A DNA stretch of 64,000 bases from Lasiodiplodia sp. COLG20. Taxonomy: Eukaryota > Ascomycota > Dothideomycetes > Botryosphaeriales > Botryosphaeriaceae. Within the stretch, counting starts at the first letter, position 1; every line of letters begins with the position of its first letter. Below the pieces are notes generated by a model. That model saw only the letters and a program-made list of their open reading frames with translations, ran no database searches and was not told the origin of the DNA. The position numbers and the translations under genes are program-made. Shown here piece by piece: positions 1 to 11,105 of this stretch. The DNA lies in the NCBI GenBank assembly GCA_009801085.1, contig VNWV01000001.1, positions 6,696,001 through 6,760,000 of the forward strand, given 5' to 3'.

Positions 1-449
1 GAAGCCTGCCGAATCACTTCAGTATCCAAGTAGCTGCCCATACGCCCAAGGCCCATACCGGTGAGGTAGAAAAAGTCGGGGTCCTGGTGGAATTCGTAGA
101 ATACGGCGCCAGAGCGGTACTTTGTGTCGGCTCCGGCAAGAATGGCTACACTGTTGGGAGGCATGGCCTTTGCGAGGGCATCGCGGCGTTCGGCATATTC
201 AAGGGCAGAGATACCGGGCGTCACTATTGCTTCTGCATTAGCTTCGTGTTGGGATTGACTGGGCAATTGCCTACCCTCGCCCGGCTTGAGCAGGTGCGGA
301 TGTGTCTCATGGACAGGCTGACCGAACTGAAGCTCGGCAGCCGAGACAAGTTGACGGCGGGCAGGCGCCTGGTGGAAGGCGCGCCGTACAGGGCGCGGGG
401 CCTGTGCCCGGGCAGCAGCGTGCAGAACACGCAGACTGCTTCTGAACAT
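1..449 (-). CDS. Intermediate-cleaving peptidase 55-like Xaa-Pro aminopeptidase, N-terminal part (partial)
   Basis: Exons 275-449 and <1-232 with a 42 bp GT-AG intron; the gene runs off the left edge. The start at 449 gives an Arg-rich, acid-poor leader (MFRSSLRVLHAAARAQ...) typical of a mitochondrial presequence. It is followed by FGQPVHETHPHLLKPGE and, after the splice, TPGISALEYAERRDAL, then YRSGAVFYEFHQDPDFFYLTG. This is the aminopeptidase P N-terminal domain of the ICP55/XPNPEP3 group. In yeast, Icp55 removes one residue from mitochondrial proteins already cut by MPP. The metal-binding M24 domain lies outside the window, so catalytic competence cannot be judged. The acceptor could shift by one codon (CAG/AAG). 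It is divergent from the sirtuin gene and shares a roughly 370 bp promoter region with it. Confidence 0.85.
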   Translation of the reverse strand, partial: MFRSSLRVLHAAARAQAPRPVRRAFHQAPARRQLVSAAELQFGQPVHETHPHLLKPGEGRQLPSQSQHEANAEAIVTPGISALEYAERRDALAKAMPPNSVAILAGADTKYRSGAVFYEFHQDPDFFYLTGMGLGRMGSYLDTEVIRQA

Positions 450-743
450 TGCGAATGGGTGCAGGTGTCGGGCGTCAGACGCGACGTGCGGCGCGACAAG
501 ATTGCCGGGCCTCGTTATCGATAGAAACCGCGCGGCCGTGATTCGCCGGGTCTGACGTCGGTTGGGTTGCTTCTTCACTCGCCTCCAGCCTCCGCACGCC
601 TACATACTCCACTTTGACTCAGCCTCAGAGCATCCCCCATAGATTGCCTCCGCATTGCTGCCTGGCATCCTTCTGTATGACTCTTTCGCGCTGCCTGTCA
701 TAACCCAAACGTAACTGACGGCTGAGAATCTACGGCGCGGGGC

Positions 744-750
744 TATAAAT
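744..750 (+). promoter_or_regulatory. Possible TATA box of the sirtuin gene
   Basis: TATAAAT lies 67 bp upstream of the sirtuin start codon, in the region shared with the divergent ICP55-like gene. The match is to consensus and position only. Confidence 0.3.
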
Positions 751-816
751 CCATCTCAAACATCTATCCCACATCTCAGACTAGCCATCATTCCGTCTTT
801 GAGGCCTTTTATCAGG

Positions 817-1830
817 ATGGTCTCCACGACGGCATCATCCGTCGCGGGCATCCCTGCCGCAGACCTCGAGTCCTTCCAAAAACACCTCCAATCCTCGGAC
901 CGCATTCTCGCACTGCTGGGCGCAGGCCTCTCAGCCTCATCCGGACTCCCCACCTTCCGCGGAGCTGGAGGACTCTGGCGCACTCATGACGCCACAAGTC
1001 TAGCCACCATGGAGGCCTTTGAGGCCAACCCTGGGCTTGTATGGCAATTCTACTCGTACCGCAGACACATGGCCCTCAATGCCAAGCCTAACCGCGCACA
1101 CCTCGCCCTGGCAGAGCTGGCAAAGAAGAAGCAAAACTTCCAGACTTTAAGCCAGAACGTAGACGGTAAGTTTCAACCTTCAATAGACCTCCCCACTTCC
1201 AAACCATACACCTTATCTAACCCATCCCACCCAGGCCTCTCCCAACGCGCCGGCCACCCCCCCTCCCAACTCCACCTCCTCCACGGCAACCTCTTCGACG
1301 TAAAATGCAGCTCCTTCTTCTGCAACCACGTCGAGCACAACAACTTCACCGACCCCATCGTCCCCGCCCTCGCCATCCCGACCACCACCTCAGACGCCTC
1401 CCCCATCGACCCCACCACCAACGCCGCCCGTCACGAACTCGACATCTCCGACCCCTCAACCGCCCTCCCGGACCTGCGCCTCGCCGACCTGCCCCACTGC
1501 CCGGCCTGCAAGACGGGCCTGCTGCGCCCCGGCGTCGTCTGGTTCGGCGAGATGCTGCCGCGCGAGACGGTCGACGCCATCGACGACTTCATCGACGAGG
1601 CCGACCGCATCGACCTGATCATGGTCATCGGCACCAGCTCCACCGTCTACCCGGCCGCCGGCTATGCCAATCGCGCTCGCTCCAAGGGCGCCCGCGTCGC
1701 TGTGATTAATGTCGAGCGGACCGACGCGCTGCAGGAGGGGGATTGGTTTTTCCAGGGCGATGCGGGCGTGGTTGTGCCCGAGTTGTTGAGGGGGGTGGTG
1801 GGCGAGGTCGGGGATGGGGAGGGGTTGTGA
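817..1830 (+). CDS. Class III (SIRT5-like) NAD-dependent protein deacylase
   Basis: Exons 817-1165 and 1235-1830; 314 aa. The 69 bp intron (GTAAGT...CCCAG) is in frame and stop-free, so an unspliced reading would wrongly insert 23 residues between NVDG and LSQRAG. The ATG at 817 is used because the longer frame starts with TTG. Visible are the NAD-binding GAGLSASSGLPTFRG (about residues 35-49), QNVDG, the catalytic His in LHLLHGNLF, and two zinc Cys pairs (KCSSFFC and HCPAC). WQFYSYRR keeps the Tyr-x-x-Arg pair that in SIRT5 binds acidic acyl groups, so desuccinylase/demalonylase activity is inferred, probably in mitochondria or cytosol. The usual His after NVDGL is Ser here. The loop between the zinc pairs is long (about 70 residues). 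Confidence 0.88.
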   Translation: MVSTTASSVAGIPAADLESFQKHLQSSDRILALLGAGLSASSGLPTFRGAGGLWRTHDATSLATMEAFEANPGLVWQFYSYRRHMALNAKPNRAHLALAELAKKKQNFQTLSQNVDGKFQPSIDLPTSKPYTLSNPSHPGLSQRAGHPPSQLHLLHGNLFDVKCSSFFCNHVEHNNFTDPIVPALAIPTTTSDASPIDPTTNAARHELDISDPSTALPDLRLADLPHCPACKTGLLRPGVVWFGEMLPRETVDAIDDFIDEADRIDLIMVIGTSSTVYPAAGYANRARSKGARVAVINVERTDALQEGDWFFQGDAGVVVPELLRGVVGEVGDGEGL

Positions 1831-2783
1831 GGGGGGGTGGGGGTGTTTGATTCTCTTTTTTCCCCCTCTCTTATTTGGAGGGGTTGTCTTGGTTCTTTGG
1901 AGTATTTGGGATGAGGGGATTGAGAGGAGTGATGAGGAGTGAGCGGAGGTGTATCGTGGAGTTGGTGTGTGAACGATAGTCAGATTCGTTCAGCGGCTTT
2001 CGATCGTGTGCAACAATGGAGTCAGTTGAGGTGTATGCTCTTATGACCTACTGCATGGGCCCAGGAGTTTATATGAATTTGACCTAGAGTTTGTTTGCTT
2101 CGTCGATTGCATGGACATCAATGCCCGCTTCGCAGACCAAGCCCAACAGCATACATGTGCGCCATGGTTATAGGGTATAAACTTGAAATTCAGGACTAGC
2201 TATTGCTTTGAAAGCAGCGGAGAGAATGCAACCTTATTATGAACCATCCTCCCATCTCGCTAAGCGATCATGTTGAGACCCTTTTCTCTTCCTCCCCAGG
2301 TATCTCGAGCTACATATCAGAGCCCCGCTGACCAGTGAGCGTGATAGCAATGAGATATCACTCCCCATCGTAAACGCCATGTACCATCATCCGAAGCGCG
2401 GTCCAGTGGCCAGAAAAACCTCCCTTTAAACAATGATTTAAATGAGACCCAGACCCAGCAGTCCAATCGAGAATCTCAAAAAGCTTGCCAAAAGTGAGTG
2501 TGATGTGCTGAGCGTCAACATCATGATGAATCAAGATCGGACGATCTTAAATGAAAACTGAGAGGGGACTTGAAGACCTCACTAGCGCCGAAACACGTTT
2601 TCGCCGTTTTCCCTGGTTTTGGCTCCAGTCCCTCGAAATGAAGAATCCATGTGGTATTGTGTGCCCATTCGCCAGATCAATCACCGCGATGATGTGATGC
2701 CGTCGAATCCGATAAGCGCCGTTAAAGATTATGCCCAAGAGTTGTTCGTTTTCCGTTATGGTACAGTTCGAGTTTGGAAGCGA
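1831..2783. other. Intergenic region between convergent genes
   Basis: About 950 bp separates the stop codons of the sirtuin gene (plus) and the AP-1 gene (minus). Short open frames here have no recognisable protein character. It presumably holds both 3' UTRs; no repeat or RNA gene is seen. Confidence 0.6.
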
Positions 2784-4728
2784 TTAGGCCTTGTCTGGTA
2801 GCCTCTTGAGCGCAGCTTCAACGTCTTTGCTGTCAACCACGACGCCGCTCTCCGAACAACGGGCTTTGGCGCGCAGCTCCGTGCAAAGACCATCAATATC
2901 GATCGAGCCATCCTTGAAATCTGGCCGATTTTGCAGCTTGTCCCTGTTGTAAACCTATCAGTATCAACCGCTCCCAACGTGCTCAGAAAGGTGAATACAA
3001 ACCAGATCTTGTGGCAGCTGAGGAGTTGGTTAGGGTCTTCACCGGGGACGACCTCGTCGTCATCGCCATCCTGAATCTTGTCGATGGCTTCCATGGGGTT
3101 GGACTTGGAGATAGCCGGACTTTGGTTGTTGTCAAAGTTGAACGGGCTTCCGAAGTCTGCAGTCGGGAATGCGTCGTTGAAGAAACCTCCAGTAAAGTCT
3201 CCATCGCCAACAACAGCAGCCTGTGGCTCGCGGTAATCGCCGAAAAGCGTCGGGTTGAACTGGTTGTTGTTTTGGGATGCCAGCCAATCAATGCCGAAGC
3301 TGTCGGTTGTGTTGGAGTTTGCAGCTGGCGTGCCGTTAGAGTTGGACAAGGCGCGAGGGATTGGATTGCGAGGATTGCCACAGGCCATGTTCAACTTCTC
3401 GCAGAAGCTCGTCTCACCTTCGGTCACCGCACAAGAGAGTTCATGGGATCTGTCGTTTCCAGGCGAGGTGTGACTCGGCTCTGGTGATGTCCCGCAAGAC
3501 GAATTGGCGCCGTACTGGGAAACAGACGAGGCGGATGGAGAATCATTAGTGGACGAGTTGGAATGGCTGGTGCTGTTGAACTGGAACACGCGCTGAGTGC
3601 CAGTCGAGCTTGAGGTGCTGCCACGTCCACCGCTGCTCTTTCTCGGGAGGCCATTCAAGCCAGGAGAGTTGTACGAGTCAGTAGCTGAGGCCGGGGAAGC
3701 CTTGTCCGGCGACCGCACGCCATTCTGTTGGCTAGTAGGGCTGACGCTTCGGCCAGCACTGCCTTGGCGGGCGAGAACGCCCGGTACAGCATTTTGCGAT
3801 GCTGGCTTGGCTGCTGACGGGCTGCCCTTGTCGCCGTTGGAAAGGGAACCGTTGGTGTTGAAAATCTGAGAGCCCGGAAGAGCGCCGAAGCGAGGGAACT
3901 CAAACTGGAAGTTGCTCGACGGAGGAGAGTTGTTGTGTGAGAGGAGCGACGGAAATCCGGCCGGCCTGGAGATGCCGGTGCTGTTGGATGAGAGGCGCTT
4001 GCGGTACTCGCGCAGTTCCATCTGAAGTCTCTCCACCTGGGCACGAAGGAGGCCATTCTCGTGGTTAGCTGCATCAGAAGCCTTCTGAAGCTCGGTAACC
4101 TTGGTTTCCAGGTCCTTCAAGTGCTTTTCCTTCCGTTCTCTGAACGCGCGCTGAGCAGCTCGGTTCTGGGCTTTACGTTTCTTCTGTGTGTCAGTGCTAG
4201 CCCTTGCAAATGAGCAAAGGTACTCACGGTCGTTGGCTCAGAAGTCAGGGGCTTGCGACCGGGCTTCTTCGCCGTCTTATCCTCGCCTTCCCTTCGCTTA
4301 CCACCGCCCTCTGCATCTTCATCATCATCGCCCGGGCTCTTACGCTTGTCACCAGTCTCTGTTTCGCCATCGGCACCAGCCTGGGTTGGCGACTTGGACG
4401 TTTCGCCAGGCAGGCTGCCGATGAGCAAGTCGCTGGTATCATTGGGATCGAATTCAAAGCCGGTGTCTCCATCAAGGAAATCAACATAGGGACTTTCGTC
4501 TATATTGAAATTGTCGAAGCCGGCACCGGCACCATCTTGAGGGAAAAGGCTGGGATCAAGGCCGTCAAGCGGATATTGTTGTTGCTGGTTGCTGTCCAAA
4601 GGCTTCGCTGGTCTACCCCCGCGGTTGTTCGGGTTGTTAGAGTTCAGCGCAGCCATGAGAAGGTCTTGCTGGTTGGGGGACAGGTAGAGGTGGGAGTTGA
4701 ATTGGTCATTGTTGGTGGTGCCCGCCAT
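2784..4728 (-). CDS. Yap1/Pap1-type AP-1 bZIP transcription factor
   Basis: Exons 4228-4728, 3003-4183 and 2784-2943 (introns of 44 and 59 bp); 613 aa. The start at 4728 (MAGTTNND) is preferred over the in-frame ATG at 4761 because the family begins this way. The bZIP basic region KKRKAQNRAAQRAFRERK begins at about residue 168, right after the first splice, followed by leucine heptads. A central FCEKLNMACGNPRNPIPRA matches the N-terminal Cys-rich domain. The last exon supplies the C-terminal Cys-rich domain (SCHKIW, DGLCTEL, AKARC), which in Yap1 forms redox disulfides that mask nuclear export. Expected role: oxidative and drug stress regulator shuttling between cytosol and nucleus. AP-1 factors often induce PDR transporters; one lies 6.4 kb downstream, though no link is shown here. 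Confidence 0.93.
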
Positions 4729-6084
4729 GGCGAAGATGAAACCGCGAAGCGGAGGCGGCAAAATCAGGCGGGGTGATCGGTGGCGTTGTATTCAATGATA
4801 TACGGGCAGAAGCGTTCCAGAAGCTACGCGACGACAACAGGACACGGTATTCCCGCGAATAATGTCAGAAGCCGGCAGCAAGGTGGCTGGACGGTAGAAA
4901 TGTGCGCTGCCTTGGTCTTGGACGGACGTTAGTGAGAAAGCTCAGGCTGCAACGAGGCGGCGCGGCAGAGAAGGGCGGCGTGAGAGCGTCGCCTTGTCGA
5001 GTATAGTCGACACAGATATGCTCGAGCCTCATGCGCAGGAGGCAGCAGCGGAATAGAAATCATCATGGTGAAGGTCGGGGCGAGGCGAGGCTTGCTGGGG
5101 CGGGCTCACCTCCGGCTTCCCTGGGACCCTGCAGACCACGCACGCGTTGGTCACGGCAGGATAGCGACAACGTTCTCTCGACCCGTCTCAGGTGGCGAGT
5201 TCCGGACAGCTTGCGGATGTTGCGGATGAGGACGAGGTGAAGGTGGCCGGAGGGGATGGGTCAGAAGCGCATGTCAGATCAGATTGTTCTGGGCCACAAG
5301 AGGAGTAGCGCGCCGGGGGGCTTTGCTCGCGCGGCGGGGGCTCGGGGGCGATTGGCCGGTTCGGATTGGTGGATAAGAAGGCTGATCGGGGCAGAGGTCA
5401 AGGAACAAGTGCGGGAAGGTGATGGAAGGCGAAGGCGCTCGGCGGCGGCGTTTGGTTTGTCAGCAGTAAAGCAGCGTGCAGGGTCTAAGCGTGCTAAGGC
5501 TGAACGACGACACCGCTGTGACCGCGCTGCTTTAACAGGTTTGCGCCGTCAGCCTGCGGCCGAAAACGCTCTGCTGCAGCCCATGATGCACCTGCGAAGT
5601 CGCGCGACGCCCATCAGCGTCTGACATCACCACGCCGTCTTCGCAGCCGCTTGGGGAGTTTGAGTCAGCGGCACTGCCGTCGCACGCTCCAGGCCCCTTG
5701 GTATGTCATGCCCGCACGCTACTGTGTAGTACGGGGCAGGTCGACGCCCCGTATCCAGATTATCCAGCCGGTGCCTAAGGCCAGAGACACGCTCTATCTC
5801 CGTCCGCTTCGCCGCGCCCGCATTCCCGGCTCACGTGACACTCCGAGGTAAGCCCGCCAGGTGGCGCGCTTGCACATTCGGCAGGCTTATCGATCGGATC
5901 CGCGTCGCGCTCTGTTCCTGACCTGACCGCGCACCGCCAACGCGATCCACCTCCGTCGTCATTGCGCCGTCGCTCCCACCCCCGCCGCAGCCAAGCCTCA
6001 CATCGTCCTGCAGCATCTCCGCAAGCGGTAACGTGTGTCTGTGACAAGCTCTACGCCTCGCTTGTTACGGATCTACTAAACACC
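4729..6084. other. Shared upstream region of two divergent genes
   Basis: About 1.36 kb lies between the AP-1 gene (minus) and the SPF30-like gene (plus). It is GC-rich with many short frames on both strands and no recognisable domain. The length fits a long regulated promoter and 5' UTR for the AP-1 gene. No repeat seen. Confidence 0.6.
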
Positions 6085-7052
6085 ATGAGTAGCGCCATCC
6101 AGGAGCTTGAGGAGTCCCTCAAAGACTTCACCCGACAGGTGAGGCCCCCTAGCCCTTTCCACACACCACCAAGTGCCCACTGACGTCTCCGCAGCTCGAG
6201 GACGCGAATGCAAACCTTGAAGTTGAGCCCGATAATGCGGGCTTTCTCGAACTCAAGGCCGAGCTAGAGGCCGGCATCGCCGCATTCGAAAGCTTGCTCG
6301 AGGAAGAACGCGCGCGTGCTCCTGCCCCGAAGCCCCCTTCGCCGCCCGCGGTCAAGGAGAAATGGTCCAGGGAGAACCATCCCGCTTTCAAGAAATCTGC
6401 GCCGCCCCCGGCCGATGACGAGCCAGCCGCACCTATCGCCTACAAAGTCAACGACGTCGTTCTTGCGAAGTGGAAGTCTGGTGACAAGTCTTTCTACCCA
6501 GCCAAAATCCTGAGCATTACGGGTTCTTCGACCTCTCCGACTTATCACATCAAGTTCACCCAGTACAACGATACAGAGACTCTTGCTGCTCACGAAATCA
6601 AGCCGATTTCGAACGACTCGAAGAAGCGCAAGGCTGATGGCTCTCCAGTCACACCGACCACGCCCACCGCTCCCGCTACCTCTGGCGTCATATCTGCTGC
6701 TGCGGACATTAACCCCGCTCTTGCTAGCCAAGCGAAGAAGGAGCCCAGCAAAGTCAGCGATGGTCCCCCGAAGCCGGCCAAGATTCCCCGCAAAGTGAAG
6801 GCGAACAAGGAGCTAGAGACGAACAAGAACAAGTGGCAACAGTTTTCAGCGTCGGGCAAGGGAATGAAGAAGAAGGACAGCATGTTCCGCACCGGTTCTA
6901 GCGTTACTGCTCGAGGTGAGTGTCAACTCCGCACAAGAGGTATCAGCTGCTAATTTTTTGCAACAGTTGGATTCACTGGCTCCGGTCAAGAGATGCGCAA
7001 GGACCCTACGCGTAGTCGCCACATCTACCAGGCGCAAGAGGATGAGGACTAG
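6085..7052 (+). CDS. SPF30/SMN-related Tudor-domain splicing factor
   Basis: Exons 6085-6138, 6195-6915 and 6967-7052 (introns of 56 and 51 bp); 286 aa. The first exon encodes MSSAIQELEESLKDFTRQ, the start of an acidic coiled-coil. A single Tudor domain follows from about residue 95 (YKVNDVVLAKWKSGDKSFYPAKI ... YHIKFTQYNDTETLAAHEI), with aromatic and acidic positions expected for binding symmetric dimethyl-arginine. The C-terminus holds the conserved WQQF...KKKDSMFRTG block and ends VGFTGSGQEMRKDPTRSRHIY. In animals SPF30 (SMNDC1) helps recruit U4/U6.U5 tri-snRNP; a nuclear splicing role is inferred here. The order coiled-coil, Tudor, basic tail matches that family. Confidence 0.85.
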
Positions 7053-8114
7053 ACGGACATGGTTTTGGAGCATATGGAGTTGGTTTGGCGAATGGAGTTT
7101 GGATGGACGGCGCTGGGAACAAGCACCCCACACGAGTATCCCACGTCAATGCTACGCTAGGACAGATGCTAATCTGTGGCTGCAAGGCCTAGTATCCTTG
7201 GCCCCAACTAGGTATACAATGGTGAAATCACACCAACGCAAGGACTTGAATAGTCACGAACAACAGACATGTTCGGCTGCGGTCTACGAATATACAGAAT
7301 CAGAAGAAAACACTTAAGTTCAGATTCGCCGTGGCTCATCCCAGGGAATCATTATTCTGACGGGCATCAACCATCAATTAGGTGCCCTTCACGCGCTATC
7401 GCTTCCCAGATCCATGAATAATCCGTTTGATGCTTTGCTTTTCTTACAGCCTCGGCTCGGAAACTCTGCTTGACTGGAAGCAGATGCTCTAAGTACGCCA
7501 AAAAAAAAAAAAAAAAAATCTGCGTGTAGAATTCGTTTGCGTATCCGTGTCCGCCTTACTGACACCGAGGAAGAAACAAATTGAAAGGTAAATAGAGTAT
7601 GCACATTCGGTTCCTGAAAGGTCTCAGATTGCAATACATTCTCCCAATTGAAGGCGGTGAGCTATATGGCTAGGATCTGACTGACCCATCCATCTGGAAT
7701 GTCTCAACTCTAATGTTACCTGAGGACACCACTTGGGTTTCATCCACCAGTGTCAGCCAGAAGAGAAAGATTATGCACTGTCCTAGCTTTCGTCAAGCTC
7801 GCATAAACTTCGGTAAGCTTTGCCAGTCAAAATCTTGCCCGTGGGCAAATCGAAAGGAAAAATGGCTTGCACAGATCAAAAGTCTTCAACCAGTGGCGCA
7901 CGGACCATGTCTACTATTTTCTAGCGGAAAGCTCCACGGAGAGAAAATTTCTCAACGCCGAGGAAAGCCTGGACCTCTTATTAATATTATTTGCCCACCA
8001 AAGGCCGGGCCAGGACCCTCGACTACGCTCCTTGGAGGTAGCAAACTGCCTATATGAACACAACAAGCCCAGTCACCTTCAAGTTCCATTAAGGAGCCCA
8101 GTCAACATTAACCT
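7053..8114. other. Intergenic region with a 19-A tract
   Basis: About 1.06 kb between the SPF30-like gene and the tRNA. It contains a run of 19 A at 7500-7518. Short frames on both strands show no domain or splice-linked continuity. Nothing else supported. Confidence 0.55.
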
Positions 8115-8208
8115 GCGGCGGTGGTGTAGTTGGTTATCACGTCAGTCTAACAGTTCCCTCAAAGGAGCAGTTCACTGAAGGTCCTGAGTTCAAGTCTCGG
8201 CCGCCGTA
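8115..8208 (+). tRNA. tRNA-Val (anticodon AAC) with a 20 nt intron
   Basis: A full cloverleaf can be drawn. The acceptor stem GCGGCGG (8115-8121) pairs with CCGCCGT (8201-8207) with one G-T pair, and the discriminator is A8208. The D arm is GGTGTAGTTGGTTATCAC. The anticodon stem TCAGT (8142-8146) pairs perfectly with ACTGA (8174-8178). The T arm is CTGAG-TTCAAGT-CTCGG. The loop C-T-A-A-C-A plus C8173 gives anticodon AAC at 8149-8151. An intron at the standard position after nucleotide 37 spans about 8153-8172. A-box-like GGTGTAGTTGG and B-box-like AGTTCAAGTCT sequences are present. AAC reads GTT/GTC codons once A34 is inosine. Confidence 0.9.
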
Positions 8209-8919
8209 TCATGAAGTTGACTCTTCTTTTTGCCTTTGTGGAGGGCTCATTGTCCTTTTTTTGCTCGCCAAGGACCTCTTTTTGCATAGGAACTGAAGGG
8301 CGGTACTATCTCGGATGTTGGTATACTTCAGTGAGTTCTCTGGAATGTGAGTACAGCAATGTGTTACGCAACGCAAGGGTCCCATTCGTTGGTCGTAAGA
8401 GCCTCCTCGGGCATGAGGTTTTCTGCAAGGCTTGCGTGGGCAGTTTAAGCATATATTTAGTTAGACACAAAGCGAGGTTTGAGTTGTGGAGCAACGGTTA
8501 AACGCCGACTTCAACTACTTGATTGAAGACGATAGGTAGAGAAAAGTATGACATTTCCGTCCCGCTGTGCTCCTTACAAAAAGAAAATCCCTTTTAAATG
8601 TAGTTAGGGACAGATTCACTCTTGCTGTTGGTGCCTCTCATAAATTTGTGTTCGTTCATTTCGAGAATTATTCTTTCCGCCTTTAATTTCCATCTACCAT
8701 CATAGTACAAACAGAAACCAGGGACCCCGCGGAATCCACGGAATCCGATGGCAAAGTCTCGGCGCAAGCCCAAGTGAGACGTTAAAGCTGCTGTGGTCGA
8801 ATGCACAATATTCTTCAACAATTCTCTCGATCCGTTTGCAAGACAGTAGCAATTCAGAAGAATACCCGGTTTTTCTTTCTAATGTTTTATGGCCAATTCT
8901 GCGCTCTACATTGAAGATT
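8209..8919. other. Intergenic region
   Basis: About 710 bp between the tRNA and the mitochondrial carrier gene. It starts with a T-rich stretch at 8221-8240 (TTCTTTTTG) that could serve RNA polymerase III termination. No coding continuity is visible. Confidence 0.5.
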
Positions 8920-9938
8920 ATGCTTGCCGACGCTGGCGCCCAGACATCATCTGTACGTGTTCCTGGAGCCACTTTCACTTGCACCAAATGATTAACATTG
9001 AGTAGGCGGCGGCAGTTGCTGCGCTGAGCGTTGAGGTGCTTGTCCATCCGTTCGACACCTTGATCACTCGTATACAGTCACCGGAGTACACGAGCATATA
9101 CAAGCATCCCAATGGCGCTCTCCGTCGTTCTTTATTTCGTGGCTTGTATCAAGGATTTGGCCCTACGATAATCACGGGAGTGCCGTCATCGGTTGCTTTT
9201 TTTACTATCTACGAGAGTGCCAAATCCAGCTTCCAAGCCAGCAGCAAAGACGCATATCTTGGAAAGATACCGGAACCGTTGGCTCACGCGATGAGTAGTG
9301 GAGTTGCTGATCTTGCTGCTTGCGCCATCCAAAACCCCTCAGAAGTATTGAAACAGAATGCTCAAATTGTTCAATCAACGCAAGGAGCCGAACGCCAGCC
9401 TCTCACCCTCGCGTTAGCCAGGCAGTTCATCAAACGTCCCGCGAAACTCTGGACGGGCTACACTATGATGGCTGCTAGCCGCATTCCCGGAACCAGTTTG
9501 TCGTTCTCCCTCTACGAGTACCTCAAGGCTACTTGGATCAAAAGGTCATCCGTCAAGGCGGACGATATCGCAGGGCATATCAAGATTAGCACTTTGAGTG
9601 CAGGTTTGGCGGGTGCAGGTGTATCCTGGCTCCTGGTGCCGATTGATGTGGTAAAAACTAGGATGAGGCTTTCAGCTTGTGACCACATTGGCCAGATTTG
9701 GCCAGCAACCAAGATTGGCCTCCAGCCTGCAACTCACCGTACAAACGCGCAATCACCTTCACCTGGTAGCCCTATTGCGGTGGCGAAGAACATTCTACTT
9801 AAAGACGGAGTACGCGGTCTGTTTAGAGGCGCTACCTTGACGTGTATCATAGCTTCTCTAGGGTGTGGTGTGTTTCTTGGGTCTTATGACGGTGTGAAGC
9901 TGTATTATAAAAATAGTGCGGTCGTGGAGGGAGTTTGA
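8920..9938 (+). CDS. Mitochondrial carrier (SLC25) family protein
   Basis: Exons 8920-8952 and 9006-9938 (53 bp intron, GTACGT...GAGTAG); 321 aa. The short first exon gives MLADAGAQTSS and joins AAAVAALSVEVLVHPFDTLITRIQ, restoring the first PxD carrier signature. A second repeat has the weaker QNPSEVLKQ in place of PxE/DxxKxR. A third has LVPIDVVKTRMR. Six hydrophobic segments in three repeats are expected for an inner-membrane exchanger. The PSEVLKQ form of the second signature recalls the S-adenosylmethionine carrier branch (Pet8-like, PAEVVKQ), so SAM or a related nucleotide-like substrate is possible but not established. An upstream ATG at 8889 is out of frame with the carrier. Confidence 0.8.
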
Positions 9939-11105
9939 GCGCCTGTTACTCTGTTACTAAAGTAGATTTTAAGCTCCGGTTTCCTATCTGCGAAACAACA
10001 CTGACACTGTGGATTTAATTCCTATACCAAATGTGATTGTGATGGTCATTGGTGTAAAAATATCACCTGTTCCTTTAGTAATGCCCGCCTCGACACCGCA
10101 CAAATCATAAATCGAGGTTGGAAAGTTGCAATATTCTTTAAAGGCAACGACGCTCAAGTAGAAAAAGCGCTTACCTAAATACTAATCCTATATCTTTATC
10201 CGGATGATTGCTTGAACTACCCATCACACGAGCTTAGTCGTATGATACACAGAAAACCAAAACCACGCTAGCCTTCGGGTGCTATACCCCTCTGTGTCTC
10301 CTGCAGCATTAGGTCGACGAGCTGACATGCAAGGGGTCGGAATGTGAACGAACCCGGGAATTATTGGGGTCGCACGAACAACGGAATGGGCTCCATCAGC
10401 CTCGGACCCACACGGAGGAAGGGTCTTCTCTGGACGGCGGGTCGGGGCGAGCAAGTCCGTGTCTCAAGCCCAAACAGGAAAAATACACCGATCTGCAGCC
10501 AAAATTGCCAAGGGAGTGATCCTGACGTCGATCGCGTCTATTTGAACGTGCGACACGCGGACAGAACGCGAGCTTGGTCTGCGGGCCTAGCAGCTGGGCG
10601 CCATCATCGACTTTTCTGACAATCTGGGGACGACTCGTGGCATTTTCGCAATGATGCGATCGGATCGGAGGTCGGGTTTGGCGGCTCAAAAAGCTCCGAC
10701 CAGCAGACACGATGGTTGTCGTTGTGGTGACGCAATACAAGCCTTTCTCCTGCATCCTTCACGCAGGCCAGACTGGACGCCAGCCTGTAGAAAGCTGGTT
10801 GCAGCCCACGGCCCCCTGCACAACAGCTAAACTCAGGTCTCTCGCCTCTTTTGCGTGCTCGGGGCTCGGCTTTCTCAAAAGTCCGTGAATAATGACATCT
10901 TTGTTTGCGCACTGGCCGCCGTGATGGGCGATAGCTTGCTTTTGTACATTACTTATCGAGATCGTCGCTGGTGTCAGCCTTCTTTTGTTTCTGTTACAAA
11001 AGTCCGGGAGCTGCTCGGCCTTTGTTTGTTTCTTATCGCCATGTCGTCCTAATTTTGCATCTGTCGTCCTCCTTCTCACGCTTGCCTCATTGGATCTCTC
11101 CGATC
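9939..11105. other. Intergenic region upstream of the ABC transporter
   Basis: About 1.17 kb. Apart from the degenerate repeat at 10181-10300 it shows no gene. It should contain the 3' end of the carrier transcript and the promoter of the ABC transporter. I could not identify a drug-response element with confidence. Confidence 0.5.
10181..10300 (+). repeat. Degenerate, half-length copy of the palindromic element
   Basis: TAATCCTATATCTTTATCCGG, running into the ATGATTGCTTGAACTACCCAT stretch, aligns without gaps to the right half of the element at 49269-49337 and its 3' flank. Differences are mainly C/T and A/G. Similarity resumes at ATACCCCTCTGT (10283-10294), which also follows the 49 kb copy after a comparable gap. 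The left palindrome arm is not recognisable. Confidence 0.5.

Noticed and set aside
5256..5624. 122-codon plus-strand frame in the AP-1/SPF30 promoter region
   Set aside because: Low-complexity Arg/Ala/Gly product in GC-rich promoter sequence; no homolog recognised.
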